The notes under the pieces: generated by a model
What the model saw: only the letters and a program-made list of their open reading frames with translations
Database searches by the model: none
What the model was told of the DNA's origin: nothing
Part shown: positions 52,591 to 64,000 of the stretch, one piece after another
Position numbering within the stretch: the first letter of the stretch is position 1
Layout: every line of letters starts with the position of its first letter
Origin: Apodospora peruviana
Taxonomy: Eukaryota; Ascomycota; Sordariomycetes; Sordariales; Lasiosphaeriaceae
Assembly: GCA_033439685.1 (NCBI GenBank)
Contig: JAUEDM010000002.1
Span: forward strand, 1,054,001-1,118,000
Length of the DNA: 64,000 bases
Direction of reading: 5' to 3'
Position numbers and translations under genes: made by a program

Positions 52591-52655
52591 CTAAAAAGGC
52601 GGTCTGACTAGAAGTGTGCCGTTCTTTCTAGTCAGTGAGCCAGACGGCGTTTTTA
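52591..52655. repeat. Imperfect inverted repeat (hairpin)
   Basis: The left arm 52591-52613 begins CTAAAAAGGC and ends GACTAGAA. The right arm 52625-52655 begins TTCTAGTC and ends GTTTTTAG. The outer CTAAAAA/TTTTTAG and inner GACTAGAA/TTCTAGTC segments pair perfectly, with a mismatch and a bulge of about 8 nt between them and an 11-nt loop. It could be a small foldback (MITE-like) relic or an RNA hairpin. Confidence 0.75.
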
Positions 52656-54766
52656 GCTCCGACGAGTATAGGAAGGGTAAACGAGTCTTGACTGAGTGAA
52701 TGGCCAGCTTGAATTCCTGGACTCCTTCAGGGGTAGGTAAACATTTACTGCCGAGCTTATCGGATACTAAGGGAGGGAGGTCTGTGGTCTTGATCTCAAA
52801 TACTCATTGGCTGCTCTTGAGGGCAGTTTGATACGACAACCCCCTTTCTAACAAAATCTCTACAAGCCGTGCAGTGAATCTGTTATAGGAGGGGTGGCGT
52901 CAGAGAATTGTCCTCACCAACAGCCAAAGAGATTCGTTGTTGACTTTATAGCAACTTGTTCGACACTCTTGTGGCTGGTGGTTAGACGATGGTATCGGGG
53001 ACAACAAATGACGTTTCGCGCAGCATCATTGCCATCTTGGATCTAATCCTCTGTTCTACAGTGCGTCGTGGTTTTTCGTTAATGACCTTGATCTGGCGGG
53101 CTCTCGTACGGGCTCGTTCTCCAATTCTTCATTTCTCATTGCTTTCTCAGTTTCGGACTCGGTCTTGTTGTACAAGCAGGTTGAGAACTTTCGGTATGTC
53201 TCCCTTCCAGGAACTGATGTGGTCAACTGTCGGTGACGAGGAAGGACATTGCAAGAGGCATATCCAACACAAGGTCAGGTCTCTTCGTGAACTTGTACCT
53301 CCACCTGTATTTCTCTTTTTTTCCCCAAAGTTTTCTTTTTTCTAGTTGGTTCTCTCTCACATTACTAACTGTATTAGAATGAATACGACAGCACCGTTGT
53401 AACTACTCAGTGGTGAGCCAAGGTTATGAGTCTTAAAGGGGTCTCTGGTTCGGTTCAAAAGCGCATCAGATCCGTCTAGATGCTGATCGCGAGACGGATT
53501 TAACAGGAGATGAACGCGAGTCTTTTGTGCAAAGAGGATCATCATGACTGAATGCTTTATTCGTATGTATTTCCAAAAGGAGAAGGAGTACTTATTGCTT
53601 TATTTTTCCTCATGTTATACAAAGTGCTCATATATCTTTCTCAACTCCAAGTCTATACGGCCCGGGATTCGGTTCCATTTCGTTAACCCGATTGGTTTGC
53701 GTGGATTACTGAACATAACCGTTAGATATCTGCGGACATTGGAATCTCTATTTGTCCGCTTGTTGTCGGTGTAATCATATCCGTCTCCGGCCTTGCTGAC
53801 ACCTCCGTGGAGTCGGCGATACTGCATGGTTCTTGCAACCTGGATCCGGCCGGCCTGACCAGCTCGTCCGTCTCCGGTCCCCGAAACCCGACTGTCTGAC
53901 AAATATCGAACGACCACACACGCGGCGGATGTTGGCTCGCTCATCACATCGGTCTCTGCTGGTTTTATCAGTCCGCCCCTGCCCTCCCTCTCAACGCAAT
54001 CACTTTGTCCCCAAAAGCAGCTGTTCCGATTTGTGAAGAAACGCCGACCACCAACCCTCCGGCTCACTTGCTGACGAGGCATCACCGACGGCGGTCCGGA
54101 GCGGGTACCGTCCGATATCAATATTCAGAAGGGCAGGGCAGGACAAGGTGTGTGGATACATACCATGGTGCTATTGCGATGGTACGGTTCCTGTAGGTGA
54201 GATGGATGGGTGATGCCGTGATGAGGCGGGAGCTGACTTGCACCACACGCCACAACCAAACAAAATATACATCTTGTAAAATAGGTGCCAACTCGACGGC
54301 CTCATCGGCAAGATACGCGGGCGGGTGGAACACGACCGGACAAATTTCTAAGGCAAAAACCCGCCTCACATCCACCCTGTACAGCCCTATACAGGGACTG
54401 CCCACCTGTCCGTGAGATGTGAAGTGATGTGCATGCATAGTCAGTCAACCACCCACCTAAATCAACCCGGCCAACCAGCCAGCGTGGATACGGTAGTGAG
54501 CGGTATATCTGAGACCCGGAAAGACCGACAGAACCTCTAAGGGTCTAGACTGTTCTCTTGCTTGTGTCTGTATCTTTGTGATGGATGGGGTTAATAGCGA
54601 CAGCAGTTATTGGTTGGTTATCAACTATCTTGTTACCCAGGTCTAGAGATATGAAGTTGAGATAATGGGGTGGTGGGTAAGACGCGGGACGGACAGAAGG
54701 ATAGGGTCATATCATTCATTCTGTAAGTGTCTCCAATCTATGTAAAATGGGGCCAGCCATGGCTAA

Positions 54767-54969
54767 GTCATAATATACGTGTGTGTGTGTGTGTGTGTGC
54801 GTTGGGTGTCCTTCTCTCGTAATACAATCTTTGTGCTCTATTTTTGCAATCTTGAAGAGCAAACCAGAATGTCATAATAAACGTGTGTGCGTGTGTATGT
54901 GTGCGTCGGATGTCTCGTCATACAATCGTTGCGCTCTCTTTTTTTTCAATCTGGAAGAGCAAGCCAAAG
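54767..54969. repeat. 104-bp tandem direct duplication with embedded GT repeats
   Basis: Copy 1 starts GTCATAATATACGTG at 54767. Copy 2 starts GTCATAATAAACGTG at 54871. Both continue through a GT-rich run, TACAATC(T/G)TTG(T/C)GCTCT, a T-rich stretch, CAATCT and GAAGAGCAA. Copies differ by substitutions and in GT and T run length, so the duplication is not recent. It lies 600-800 bp beyond the PKS stop codon. Confidence 0.85.
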
Positions 54970-55560
54970 GCTAAGAAAAAGGAAGGAAGGCGGTAGCGGT
55001 GGTCGTGTAAGTTGGAGGCATGCCCCAGTCATCCTCCATTGAGACCAGGTCCAATAACCATGAGATAATACTCAAAGGTGGATATGTCTCGCAACCAGGG
55101 CAGACAACTATCCGCAGTGAACGAAAGAAAGGTTCAGCGAAACGTCAAATAAGCAAAATAATTGCAAATAAATCCAAAGCTGTCTATGAAACTGGTGTCT
55201 GTGTGCGCGTATAATCTGCAAATGCTAATAGACAAAGACAAAACAGACCAAGCGACCAAGAGAAAGCGCATGGAAAGAAATAACGCCCATCTTCTTCCCG
55301 CCCAGCGCATAGATCGACAGACAAAAAAAAAAAACCAAATCAAGTCGGTCCAAAATGACACGATGTAGTTTGCCAGCCATTCATCCTCCATCGTACTCCC
55401 ACCTTCCCCGAGACAAAGTATAGAGAGGGACAGAAATGTAAAGGACAAAAGATTACAGAGAATTTGTCGGCAAAAGAAGTGAAAGAAACCGTAGCGACGT
55501 TAATCTCCCAAGCAACAACATATTATACCGTCGACCTTGAGGCTTATCTATCCATCTGTC

Positions 55561-58500
55561 TTACAAAAGCGCCTCCTTGAGAAAGCCACCAAGGGTCTTG
55601 GCCTATTGTGTGTCAGTTAGTCCCATGTGTTTGAGCTTAGGGATAAAGGGAAGACATACCTGATCATCGTGCATCATCGAGAAATGATTGCCAGGCATGT
55701 GTCTGAACTTCATCTTGTTCACATCGAGGTACTCGTCCCACCTGTTGGGCCCGAAGTCCGTTCGGTTGTCGAGGAGGAACAGTGCGTGACCCTTGGGATA
55801 GGGCTCCGGACGGGGATCGGTCGGAAGCTTGCAGACACCATCCTCGCACCAGATGGCCGTGACATTGGGACACTTCTCCTTAGGAATAGGCTCGGCATCG
55901 TAATTGCTCAAAGCAGTTACGGATGCCGCAAAGTGAGGAAGAAGCCAAGGGGGAATCTTCTTGTCATCGCCGTCCCCAAGAAGGCCAATCGATGCGAACC
56001 AGGCATGCAAGCCTTGAGGAAGAGGCTCGATCGTTACCGGGCAGGGAGCGTCAATGATGACGAGATGGTCTACTTTCTCACCAGACTTGGTGAGCTGGTT
56101 GACAATCTCATAGGCGATAACACCGCCTGCACTCCAGCCGGCTACCGAGTAAGGGCCAAGAGGCTGCCGACGCTTCATCTCCTCGATAAACTTGGCAGCC
56201 ATGCCGTAGACTCCACACTTGTACTCATCTGGAGTCTTCATGAAGGGCGAGAAGAGACCCCAGACAGCCCACTCACCACCGACGTCGGCAATCTCCGTGT
56301 AGGAAGTGGCAGAGCCACTCCCGTCAGGAATCATGAAAAGATGCTTGGTCGCTGTGCGGTGACTGCCGGAAAGCAGCACGGACGAGGCCTTGCGGTGGGG
56401 GAAGGAGTCGACCATGTTGGTCGGCCTGGGTGGCTTGGGGGGGCAAGGTTCCTCAAGTCCGATCCTGGGATGCTTAGGGGCAACAGGAGCCGCAGACTTG
56501 GACTGCTTGGGAGATGCAGCTGGCCTCTTTGGCACATCGGAAATTCCCAGGGCACGCTCAACGTCCTTCAAAGCCGGGTTGGAGACGAAGAGATCCGATG
56601 GGATGTTCATGCCAGTCTTCTCTCGCAGTGTGCCAAGAATAGACAAGCTCATCAAAGAGTCCATACCGAGATTAGCAAGATCGGGCGCCGCCATGATCTC
56701 GTCAACCTCGACAGCCATCTCAGCAGCGATTGTGTTGCGGACGATGTTCTGCAACTCCTCGATGCCACCGCTTGGGCCTTCACCCTTCACGGAACCGGCC
56801 TCACTCTCGTCAGGAGGAGTGGTAACGTTCGAGTCAGACTCGATCTCAGGCGAGTCATCGTCAGACAAGTCATCTGAGTCACCAGACGAAATACTTTCCT
56901 TGCGACCACCAGCTGTCTCGTACTGGGCGAGGTAGCTCTTGAAGGCACCGATGGTGGGATGGTCAACGAAGGCATGTGAATCGATGTCAAGATCCATGTC
57001 CTCTCGGATCCTCCCACTGACAGTCAAGGACATGAGCGAGTCAACACCGAGATCAGTGAAGGCAATGTTATCGGCAAGCTCGTCGTGGCTACAGCCAACC
57101 TCCTTGGCAAGAATATCCATGACCTCAGAGACAACGCTCTTGAGCTTCTGGTTGACCTTGGAGATGTTGGCCGGTGTTACAGTCTCCTTCTTCTTCTGGG
57201 TCTTAGCAGGTGTAGCCTTGGCGGGAGCCGGCTTAGCAGTAGCCGCAGCCGGCTTGGCTGGGGCGGCAGACACAGCATGGGCGCCCCGTGGCGGTAGAAC
57301 CATGTTCAAGACCTTTCGAGGGATGGCTGCAAACTTGATGTCGCCGCATACACCAATTACACGATCACCATCAAAGACGTAGGCATCACCAACCATCACC
57401 TTGCTACCCTTGACAGGCTGCATGCGGATGTAGCTGCGATACTCCTTGGCTGGGTTGGGGATCTCTGTGAATCGCATGGAGCCCCAGCCGTGGGAGATGA
57501 AGACCTGCTCACGCGAGTCAACAGCGTCTGTGCCGTTGATGATGAAGCCGGAGATGTGGCAAAGACTGTCGATGTGGTATGGAGAGAAGTGGAAGGTTCC
57601 GTCTTCTGGCGTTGTCTGGAAGCAAATCTTGGCAGTAGCTTCGCAGGTCGCGCTGTCGAGGATGACCTCCTCCATGCCCATGTAGCGCCGGTTGTAGTCA
57701 ACAAGAGCGGAGAACAGCTTGTAGGCGATACCACGACCAATCTTGGAAGCTTTTCCTTGCTGCTCGGCGACCTTGAGAGCATCGATGCGAGACTTGATCA
57801 GGTAAGCTGTGCGATCAAACTCATTTTGCCAGTCCTCGGTGCTGCTAAAGTAGACCTTGCAAAATGCGTGCTCAGTCTTCTTGGAGCCCTCGCCAGTGTG
57901 GAAGACCAGATCAGCTTGGCCTGTTTTGGCGTTCGCGGTGACGGTGAGTCGTAGAATGTGGCTCTTGGCTGTATCGTCAAAAATGAGGGTCTTGGGAACC
58001 TCCATGTTGGCAACATTGCAGCCAATGTTCTGCGAGTCAGGGCGCAACAGCTTGTAGGCATAATCGCAGACGGTCATGGCCATGTCACCATACAGTGACG
58101 ATGGGCAGAGCGGTGCCCCATTAACCATGTGACCGGAGACAGCATTCCGAAGCTGTGGTTGGCAAAGGTCTGACTCGATCTCCACGACAGCAACATCACC
58201 CTTCACCTCTTCCTTGATGATCTTCTGCACTGTCGTGGTTGACAACCTGGGCTTGGCCGGCTCAATCGCCTTCTTCGGAGCGGCAGCACCGACACGGTTC
58301 TTGCTAAGACACCAGTCACCGGAGTATTGCAGCCAGTAGTTCTTCTCATCGAACGAGTAGCTAGGGAGATCGAGCAGGCGAGTCGAGTCCTTGAAATCGC
58401 GGTGGTACTCGTTGAAGTTAATGTTCAGACCAGTTGTGTGCAATGTGCAAAGACTGCTGGTGAGTGTCTTGTAGCACGACTCGTTGCGACGCAGGGTCGG

Positions 58501-61500
58501 CACAGCGACGGTGGTAGCGCCGAAGGCAGCCTTCACCATGCCGGCGCAGACCGGGTGAGGTCCGACCTCAAGCCAGACAGTCTTCTCATCGATCGCGGCA
58601 GATTGCTGAGCTGAGCAAAGCCCGCCAAGGAAGTCTACAGCCTCCCGAGCGTGGTTCCGGAGATAGGTAGCGTCAATGCGCTCGCCTTCAACCAGCTTGC
58701 CCAGAAGGGGAGAGATAATGGGCACCTTGGCGGGCTTGTAAATGACAGAGCTGGCCAGCCTTTCAAAGTCATCCAGGATTGGCTCAACCTGGGCGGAGTG
58801 GAATGCGAAGGGCACACGTAGCTGAGTGCACTTGAAACCTGCACCGGTGAGCTCCTGAGCAAGATCAGCCATCGTGCCGGCCTCACCACTGAGAACAGTC
58901 TCGCGTGGGCCATTGATGCAGGCGATGTTGACATGGTTGGCCTTGGCACCAAGTGCTTCAGTGACAGACGACACAGAGCCCTGAGTGGCAAGCATGGCAT
59001 GTGTGCCAGCAGTGCACTTGTCCATGAGGAGCTTGGCACGAGCACCAACCAAGTAGATGGTGTCACTGGCAGACAGCACACCCGCAATATTCAGGGCGGC
59101 ATATTCTCCCAAGCTGTGCCCAAGGACAACAGCGGGCTTGATACCCCAGGAAACCCAGAGTCTGGCAAGCGCCATCTCGAAGCACGCAAGGCCGAGCTGG
59201 ACAACTACAGGCGACAGTTTGGAGACATCCGGTTCACTGCCATCGATCAGCGGCAGGAAAGATGGGAAGCCATGAACCTGTGCAATGTGGTCGAACTCAT
59301 CGATGTTATCGCGGAAGACCTCATGGTGAGAATAGAAGTCCTTGCCAAGACCGGCATAATGTGAACCCTGACCGGTGAACATGAACGCCACCTTGGGCTG
59401 CTCGGGGAGGACTGGAACAAAGTTCTCCTTAAGACGGTCGGCGATCGCCTTCTTAGCGTCTGAAAGGTCGCTAGCAGCAACATTCATGCGCCAATAATGC
59501 TGGATCTTTCGCGCCGTGGTAGAGTAGGCGATATGTGAAAGCGGTGTCTCTGGGTTCTTGTCCATCCACTCCACAAGACGCTCGGCATTGCGGATCATAG
59601 CGGCCTTGGATTTGCCAGTCAGTGTAATCATGTGATGGCTGCGAGGGTCTGGTGTCGCTTCGTTCAGTTTCGGGGCATCCTCAATCAGCAGACCGGTGTT
59701 CCCACCAGCTGCGCTGAAGTTGTTGATGAACACTCTCCTAGGCTTGCCATCCTTTCTCTTGAAGGGTGTCCGGTGGAAGGCAATGTTGACGTTGCGTTCC
59801 GACAGGTCCTTGGGGAATGTTTTGTTGATGACTGAGCCGGACTTGATGCCGACGTGTGGTGGGATGGCATTCTTCTGGAGCATCAACAACACTTTGCAAA
59901 GGGCTGTGACACCAGAAGCAGCTTCACCATGGCCAACGTTGGCCTTGATGGCACCGAGATAAAGTGGCCTATCCGCAGGTCTTTTGCGGTCTGCAGGCGC
60001 GAAAACATTGGTGACGGACAACATCTCTGTGCCATCGCCAGCTTGGGTTCCCGTGCCGTGCATTTCCACATAATCGACATCGAGAGGATCAACACCAGCC
60101 TGGTCGAGAATGGCTGAAGAAAGCAGGGATTGCGTGGGCCCGTGAGGATGAGTGATGGAAATGGCATCCGCAGAGTGGTTGGTTGCGGTGCCCAAGATAA
60201 CAGCGAGAATCCTGTCGCCATCGAGCTGAGCATCCTCTAGACGCTTGACAACGACCGAGGCGCAGCCGTCACCCCGGCAGTAACCATCCGCTTCATTGTC
60301 AAAGGTGGCACAAGGCCCCTTCTTGGACAGGAACTGTCCTCTGCTGAGGCCCGAAAAAATGTCGGGGTTTGTCATACAAGACAAGCCACCGACAATAGCG
60401 GTGTCGCAGTCGCGGGCCCAGAGCGACGTGCACGCAATTTGCATGGCAGCCGCACTGGATGAGCAAGCGGTGTCGATATTGAGACTGGGCCCGCTGAAGC
60501 CAAAATGGTAGTTGATACGACCGGGACCGAACGCTCTGACACCACCCGTGATGAAGTAGGTGTCGACCTCCTGAGCAGCGTTGATTTCGCGCCAATCGTC
60601 GGAGGTCTGGCCATAAAATGTGCCGATGCGGTCTAATCTGGTCGATGGCGTTCTATTGGGCACATAGCCAGACATTTCAAGGGCCTCATAGGCCGTTGTC
60701 AATGCCATCCGCTGCATTGGATCTGTCTGGAAAGCCTCGCGAGGAGACATGTTGAAGAAGCGCGGATCAAAGTGACCGGGCTTCTCAATCCAGCAGCCGT
60801 ATGGAGTATGACTGGTGTTGATGATTTTGCCGGTTGGGTCGTAATGTGTTTCGACATTGAACCGATCTGGTGGCACCGTGCGATGAACATCCAGACCCTT
60901 CTCGAGGAGCTCCCACAGCTTCTCGTGACTGGCAGCGTCAGGGAAGCGGCCAGCCATGCCAACAATGGCGAGCTTTTCCTTGCCACTAGAGCCATGGTTG
61001 CCAATGCTGGATGCAGTGCTCTCGTGGGAAATTGCGGGCGCCTTGCGGAGGATAACCTCCAACCCCGTATTGTTCTTGAGGAGGTTTGCAAGCGTGGCAG
61101 CATTATGTGTTGGGCCAAGAGGAATGATCAAACAACTCTTTCCATTGAGCTCTTGGGCTCGCTTCAAACACCCATCCAGGACCTTATTGAACATCAGGGT
61201 GTCGTTCAAAATCTCGTAGACCACGGATTTCAAGAGCGACTTCGTGTCGGTCTCGTCGAACCAAGTTCCCGATGAGCAAGACATGACATGAGACCTGGGC
61301 CTGGTGCCGTAGAAAGCGTCCGTCACAGCCGGGTCATTTAGACGCAGGATCTTCTCAAGGTCGACAGACGAATGAAGGTGCTTGGCGTGATAAGGACCGT
61401 ATACTGGAATAGAGTTGGGCTTGGAATTAATGCTCTTGCTGTTGAGCAGTGTCTGCAGAGTGGCGGGAGGACCAGATATCGCGACATTGCTAGCAGATGT

Positions 61501-62252
61501 CGCGCTGACATACGCGCGGCTAGCTTGCGGGATGCCCTGTTGCTTGTTAGCGACCCGTGTACAACTCAGTATTGGCAGGGGAAAACGTACATTGCTTTGA
61601 TGAAACCTCTCGAGCACCGATGAAGCATCAGCCTGCTTGATGCCAGGGAAGACGAAGGTCCAGGTCTTAGAATACTCGGATTCCGGATTTAACCTCTCGG
61701 CGAAGTTGTGAACGTATGACCCTGTCCGAAACGCAGCGAGCACAAATTGCACAGCAACTGGCACAAGGGCAGAAAGTGATGGTGTCGACGCAACGGCGGA
61801 CGCAGCGAAAAGTCCCGAGCATAGGCCAACAAGATGTGTGTGCTCGTGCGGAGTAACGTCTTCGTAGTTCTTTTCGGCGTGGCTAGAATGTTTGTTAGCA
61901 TGACAGCCGCGGTGTGGTGACACCCCAGGGAGGAGTTCTGGGGGGCGATTGTTACTCACTCGATGTAATGGGCCAGCTGCGAGATACACAGAAGAGCACC
62001 ATCAACTCCGGGGTGCTTGAGGTTTTGGGCGAAATATTGTTCGTTGAGTTGCTGTAGCGTCCGAAATACCGGCAATCTCGACCGCTCCAACGCGCTCAAC
62101 CTCTCGACCTCTTTCCTCAACTCGTGTCCGGCTTGCTGCAGGAAGGCCTTTGCGAGTAGGCCTTGCTTCTCCTGACGGAAGAATTCTGCCAGGAAGCCAT
62201 GGGTGTCAAGTGACTGGTCTCCGAAGAGGAGAAAGGCCAACTTGTCAGCCAT
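55561..62252 (-). CDS. PKS1: Non-reducing polyketide synthase for DHN-melanin (PKS1/Alb1 type)
   Basis: Exons (minus): 62252-61960, 61882-61591, 61536-55660, 55602-55561; 2167 residues, close to the known PKS1 enzymes. Domain order: SAT (about 5-350; GLCSG with C119), KS (about 383-815; catalytic C553, H688, H731), AT (about 910-1215; GHSLG, S1003), PT (about 1300-1605; H1331 and D1518), ACP1 (S1695 in LGVDSL), ACP2 (S1822 in LGMDSL), TE/Claisen cyclase (about 1925-2167; GWSAGG, S1997; H2146). Every catalytic residue is present, so the enzyme looks functional. Enzymes of this type condense malonyl units into tetrahydroxynaphthalene (or a precursor naphthopyrone), the first step of DHN-melanin. 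Introns are 77, 54 and 57 bp with CTAAC branch sites. The last exon is 42 nt; without its splicing the protein would end in a different 18-residue tail. It shares strand with the AflR-like gene. Confidence 0.98.
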
Positions 62253-64000
62253 CTTGGTCGATAGTGGACATGAGTTGTCTGGTGGTAGTAGTTCAAGACT
62301 TTTGGTACAGGGGGAAGATGTCTGGCTTTATCTTATATGAACGGGATATGGAATGTAGGGCGATTATCCAAGCCAAAAATACCAGCCAGCCTTGGCCACC
62401 CCCTGCCGTCGGTGAGCTCTCTCCCATGTGAGAGGAGAGGGCTAACTGGTATGGATGTTGGGGGTGTGTAGACAGTCTGGTAACCACACACCCTCCATTC
62501 TCACCACCCAACCCAGCATCCTTTTTGCCGATGGATCAAGTCCCAGTGTCCGGTGCTGCTAGTCTTCGGTGACCGAAGCTCATTGATAATCTTGGGGTTT
62601 CCCTTTTTGGAGCCATCCCAGGCAGATGATTGGTACAGCTGCTCGGGAATTTTGACAGCCAGACATCGACCTGACAGCAACACCCTGCCATGTAGCGGGA
62701 CCCTCCAAGCAAAGCCCGCGTTTTCAGATACAACCGGAAATTTCTTTTAGGGAGCCTGCCATAAACACAACCCATAACGCTGTTACCCAGGCAAACGATC
62801 AGCCAGGGCGTCGTGTCCAGCGAGGGAGACAAATACAAGAGCCAGTCAGCGTCTGCAAGAAGTCCCAGACGGGCCCAGACATGGTCCCAGACAAGGAAAA
62901 TTGACAGATAAACCAGGAACGGGCGTCGAAAAACTCCTGCGCAGGGCCGAGTGCGTGTAAAGGGAGCAGAAACGGTGCCAAAGTCTCTCTGATGCGAGAC
63001 AATGCGCGGGTAGCCATGGCACACTCAGAAAGGGGGCAGCAAAGCTCCGCAATGCGAAACCGTCTGTCGACAGGCCGGTTTCCCGTTATGTGCTTGGTAC
63101 TGATCGACCCGGTCCGTATGCCTGCGAGGGGCTGCGGGGGGTTGTTTGCTTGACTCTGTCTCCCGTGGTCCATCGGACAGTCCGGCGGACTCCCCCACGA
63201 GCGGTACGGCGAGCCACCACAGCACACAAGAATTGCCCTGTAAAGCGGCTCGCTGCGCCCCAGCCAATTGTACTTGATTTAGCCGAGGACTCTGGGAATC
63301 ATGCCATTTCCTCCAGGCATGGAAATTGGGCCTTTAGCGACGGCGATGTTCGTTGCAGGTCTGACGGACGACGGGCGTCGAAAGATGACCGCGGCAAGGC
63401 ATGTCGTTGCCGCCAGCTGTCGGGAGGGTGAGCCTCATCGGCGCAGCAGGGGTGATGGATGGCTCCTCGAAACGCTGTAGGCCAGTCCCACCCCACCATC
63501 TTCCTTTGCAGCTGCCAGGCACAATTGCCATCGGGATTGACAAACAACAGAGATTCCAACCTGACGTCAACGGGCACACGGACGTCCATCCGGAAAGGGG
63601 AGGGTACCGCCCTGGCCCGCCGAGCTTACCTGGATTACGATGAAAACACAGATACTGTATCGTCCAGAACAAACATTGCAGAAATCGAGATGGTCGAATA
63701 GAGATCGTCGCTGGTAAGCTGCGCGCCGGCGGTGGTGGTGATGATGAGCCGCGTCCTCAACCGCGTCTGGGACGACTTTGGCGATGCAGAACCCAATGTC
63801 AGTGTACATCAACGTGATGTACATATTCCGTAGATACATACAGAACCTGCCGAGCCGGTGCCGGTAGAAACCTTGGCTAGGGAGCCGACTCCAGGCACTG
63901 TAACTGCAACTCCAACTGCGCTATAATGTGCTGCATCTTGGGGAAAACATCGATTTCGCTACTGCAACGCTGCCGGAACGGCGTGTCAGAGATTGCTTAG
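62253..64000. other. Promoter and upstream region of the melanin PKS
   Basis: The first few hundred bases must hold the PKS promoter: a TATA-like site and, at 62419-62434, a small inverted repeat CTCTC-N6-GAGAG. The rest up to the window edge has only open frames without recognisable domains, so I see no gene. A neighbour may begin beyond the edge. Confidence 0.6.
62331..62338 (-). promoter_or_regulatory. TATA-box-like site of the melanin PKS
   Basis: The minus strand reads ATATAAGA, ending 79 bp upstream of the PKS ATG at 62252. Position, orientation and sequence suit a TATA box and would give a 5' leader of about 50 nt. Confidence 0.5.

Larger units (their letters stand above)
44613..55560. 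other. 10.9-kb gene-free spacer between AflR-like gene and melanin PKS
   Basis: I recognise no protein-like frames. The left end holds the AflR-like promoter with a TATA-like site and a long GA tract. Further right are a T22 run (46281), a hairpin (52591-52655), a GAT microsatellite (52194) and a 104-bp tandem duplication (54767). The last kilobase contains the 3' flank of the PKS gene. Confidence 0.6.

Noticed and set aside
55627..56877. 416-residue plus-strand frame opposite the PKS
   Set aside because: It is antisense to the conserved ACP/TE region; the open frame is a by-product of codon usage on the true strand.

Overview
The window looks like nuclear DNA of a filamentous ascomycete (Pezizomycotina, most likely a Sordariomycete). 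The reasons are the short introns (about 54-132 bp) with GTRNGT donors and CTAAC/CTGAC branch points, the fungus-specific protein families, and the recurrent TACCTAGGTA-type intergenic words. I could not fix the genus; a Xylariales-like fungus is only a guess. Five genes can be supported, covering about 23% of the window.

Layout. Minus strand 2600-76: the Snf1/AMPK catalytic subunit (4 exons). Minus strand 4530-3204: a TMEM19/DUF92 membrane protein (2 exons). Then 16.3 kb without a recognisable gene. Plus strand 20853-23911: a Cmr1/Pig1-type melanin transcription factor with two C2H2 fingers followed by a Zn2Cys6 cluster (4 exons). Then 19.4 kb without a recognisable gene. Minus strand 44612-43356: an AflR-like Zn2Cys6 regulator (single exon). 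Then 10.9 kb without a gene. Minus strand 62252-55561: a complete non-reducing polyketide synthase of the PKS1/Alb1 melanin type, SAT-KS-AT-PT-ACP-ACP-TE (4 exons, 2167 residues). The last 1.7 kb is its promoter and further non-coding DNA.

How they fit together. The PKS should make 1,3,6,8-tetrahydroxynaphthalene for DHN-melanin. The Cmr1/Pig1 homologue is the expected pathway regulator, and the AflR-like protein is probably a second regulator of the same locus. This is therefore the core of a DHN-melanin cluster, stretched over about 41 kb. No tetrahydroxynaphthalene reductase or scytalone dehydratase is visible in the window. The long spacers hold microsatellites, a minisatellite, a 104-bp tandem duplication, a hairpin, poly(T)/poly(A) tracts, a tRNA/SINE-like element and TATA-like signals, but no open reading frames that resemble conserved proteins.
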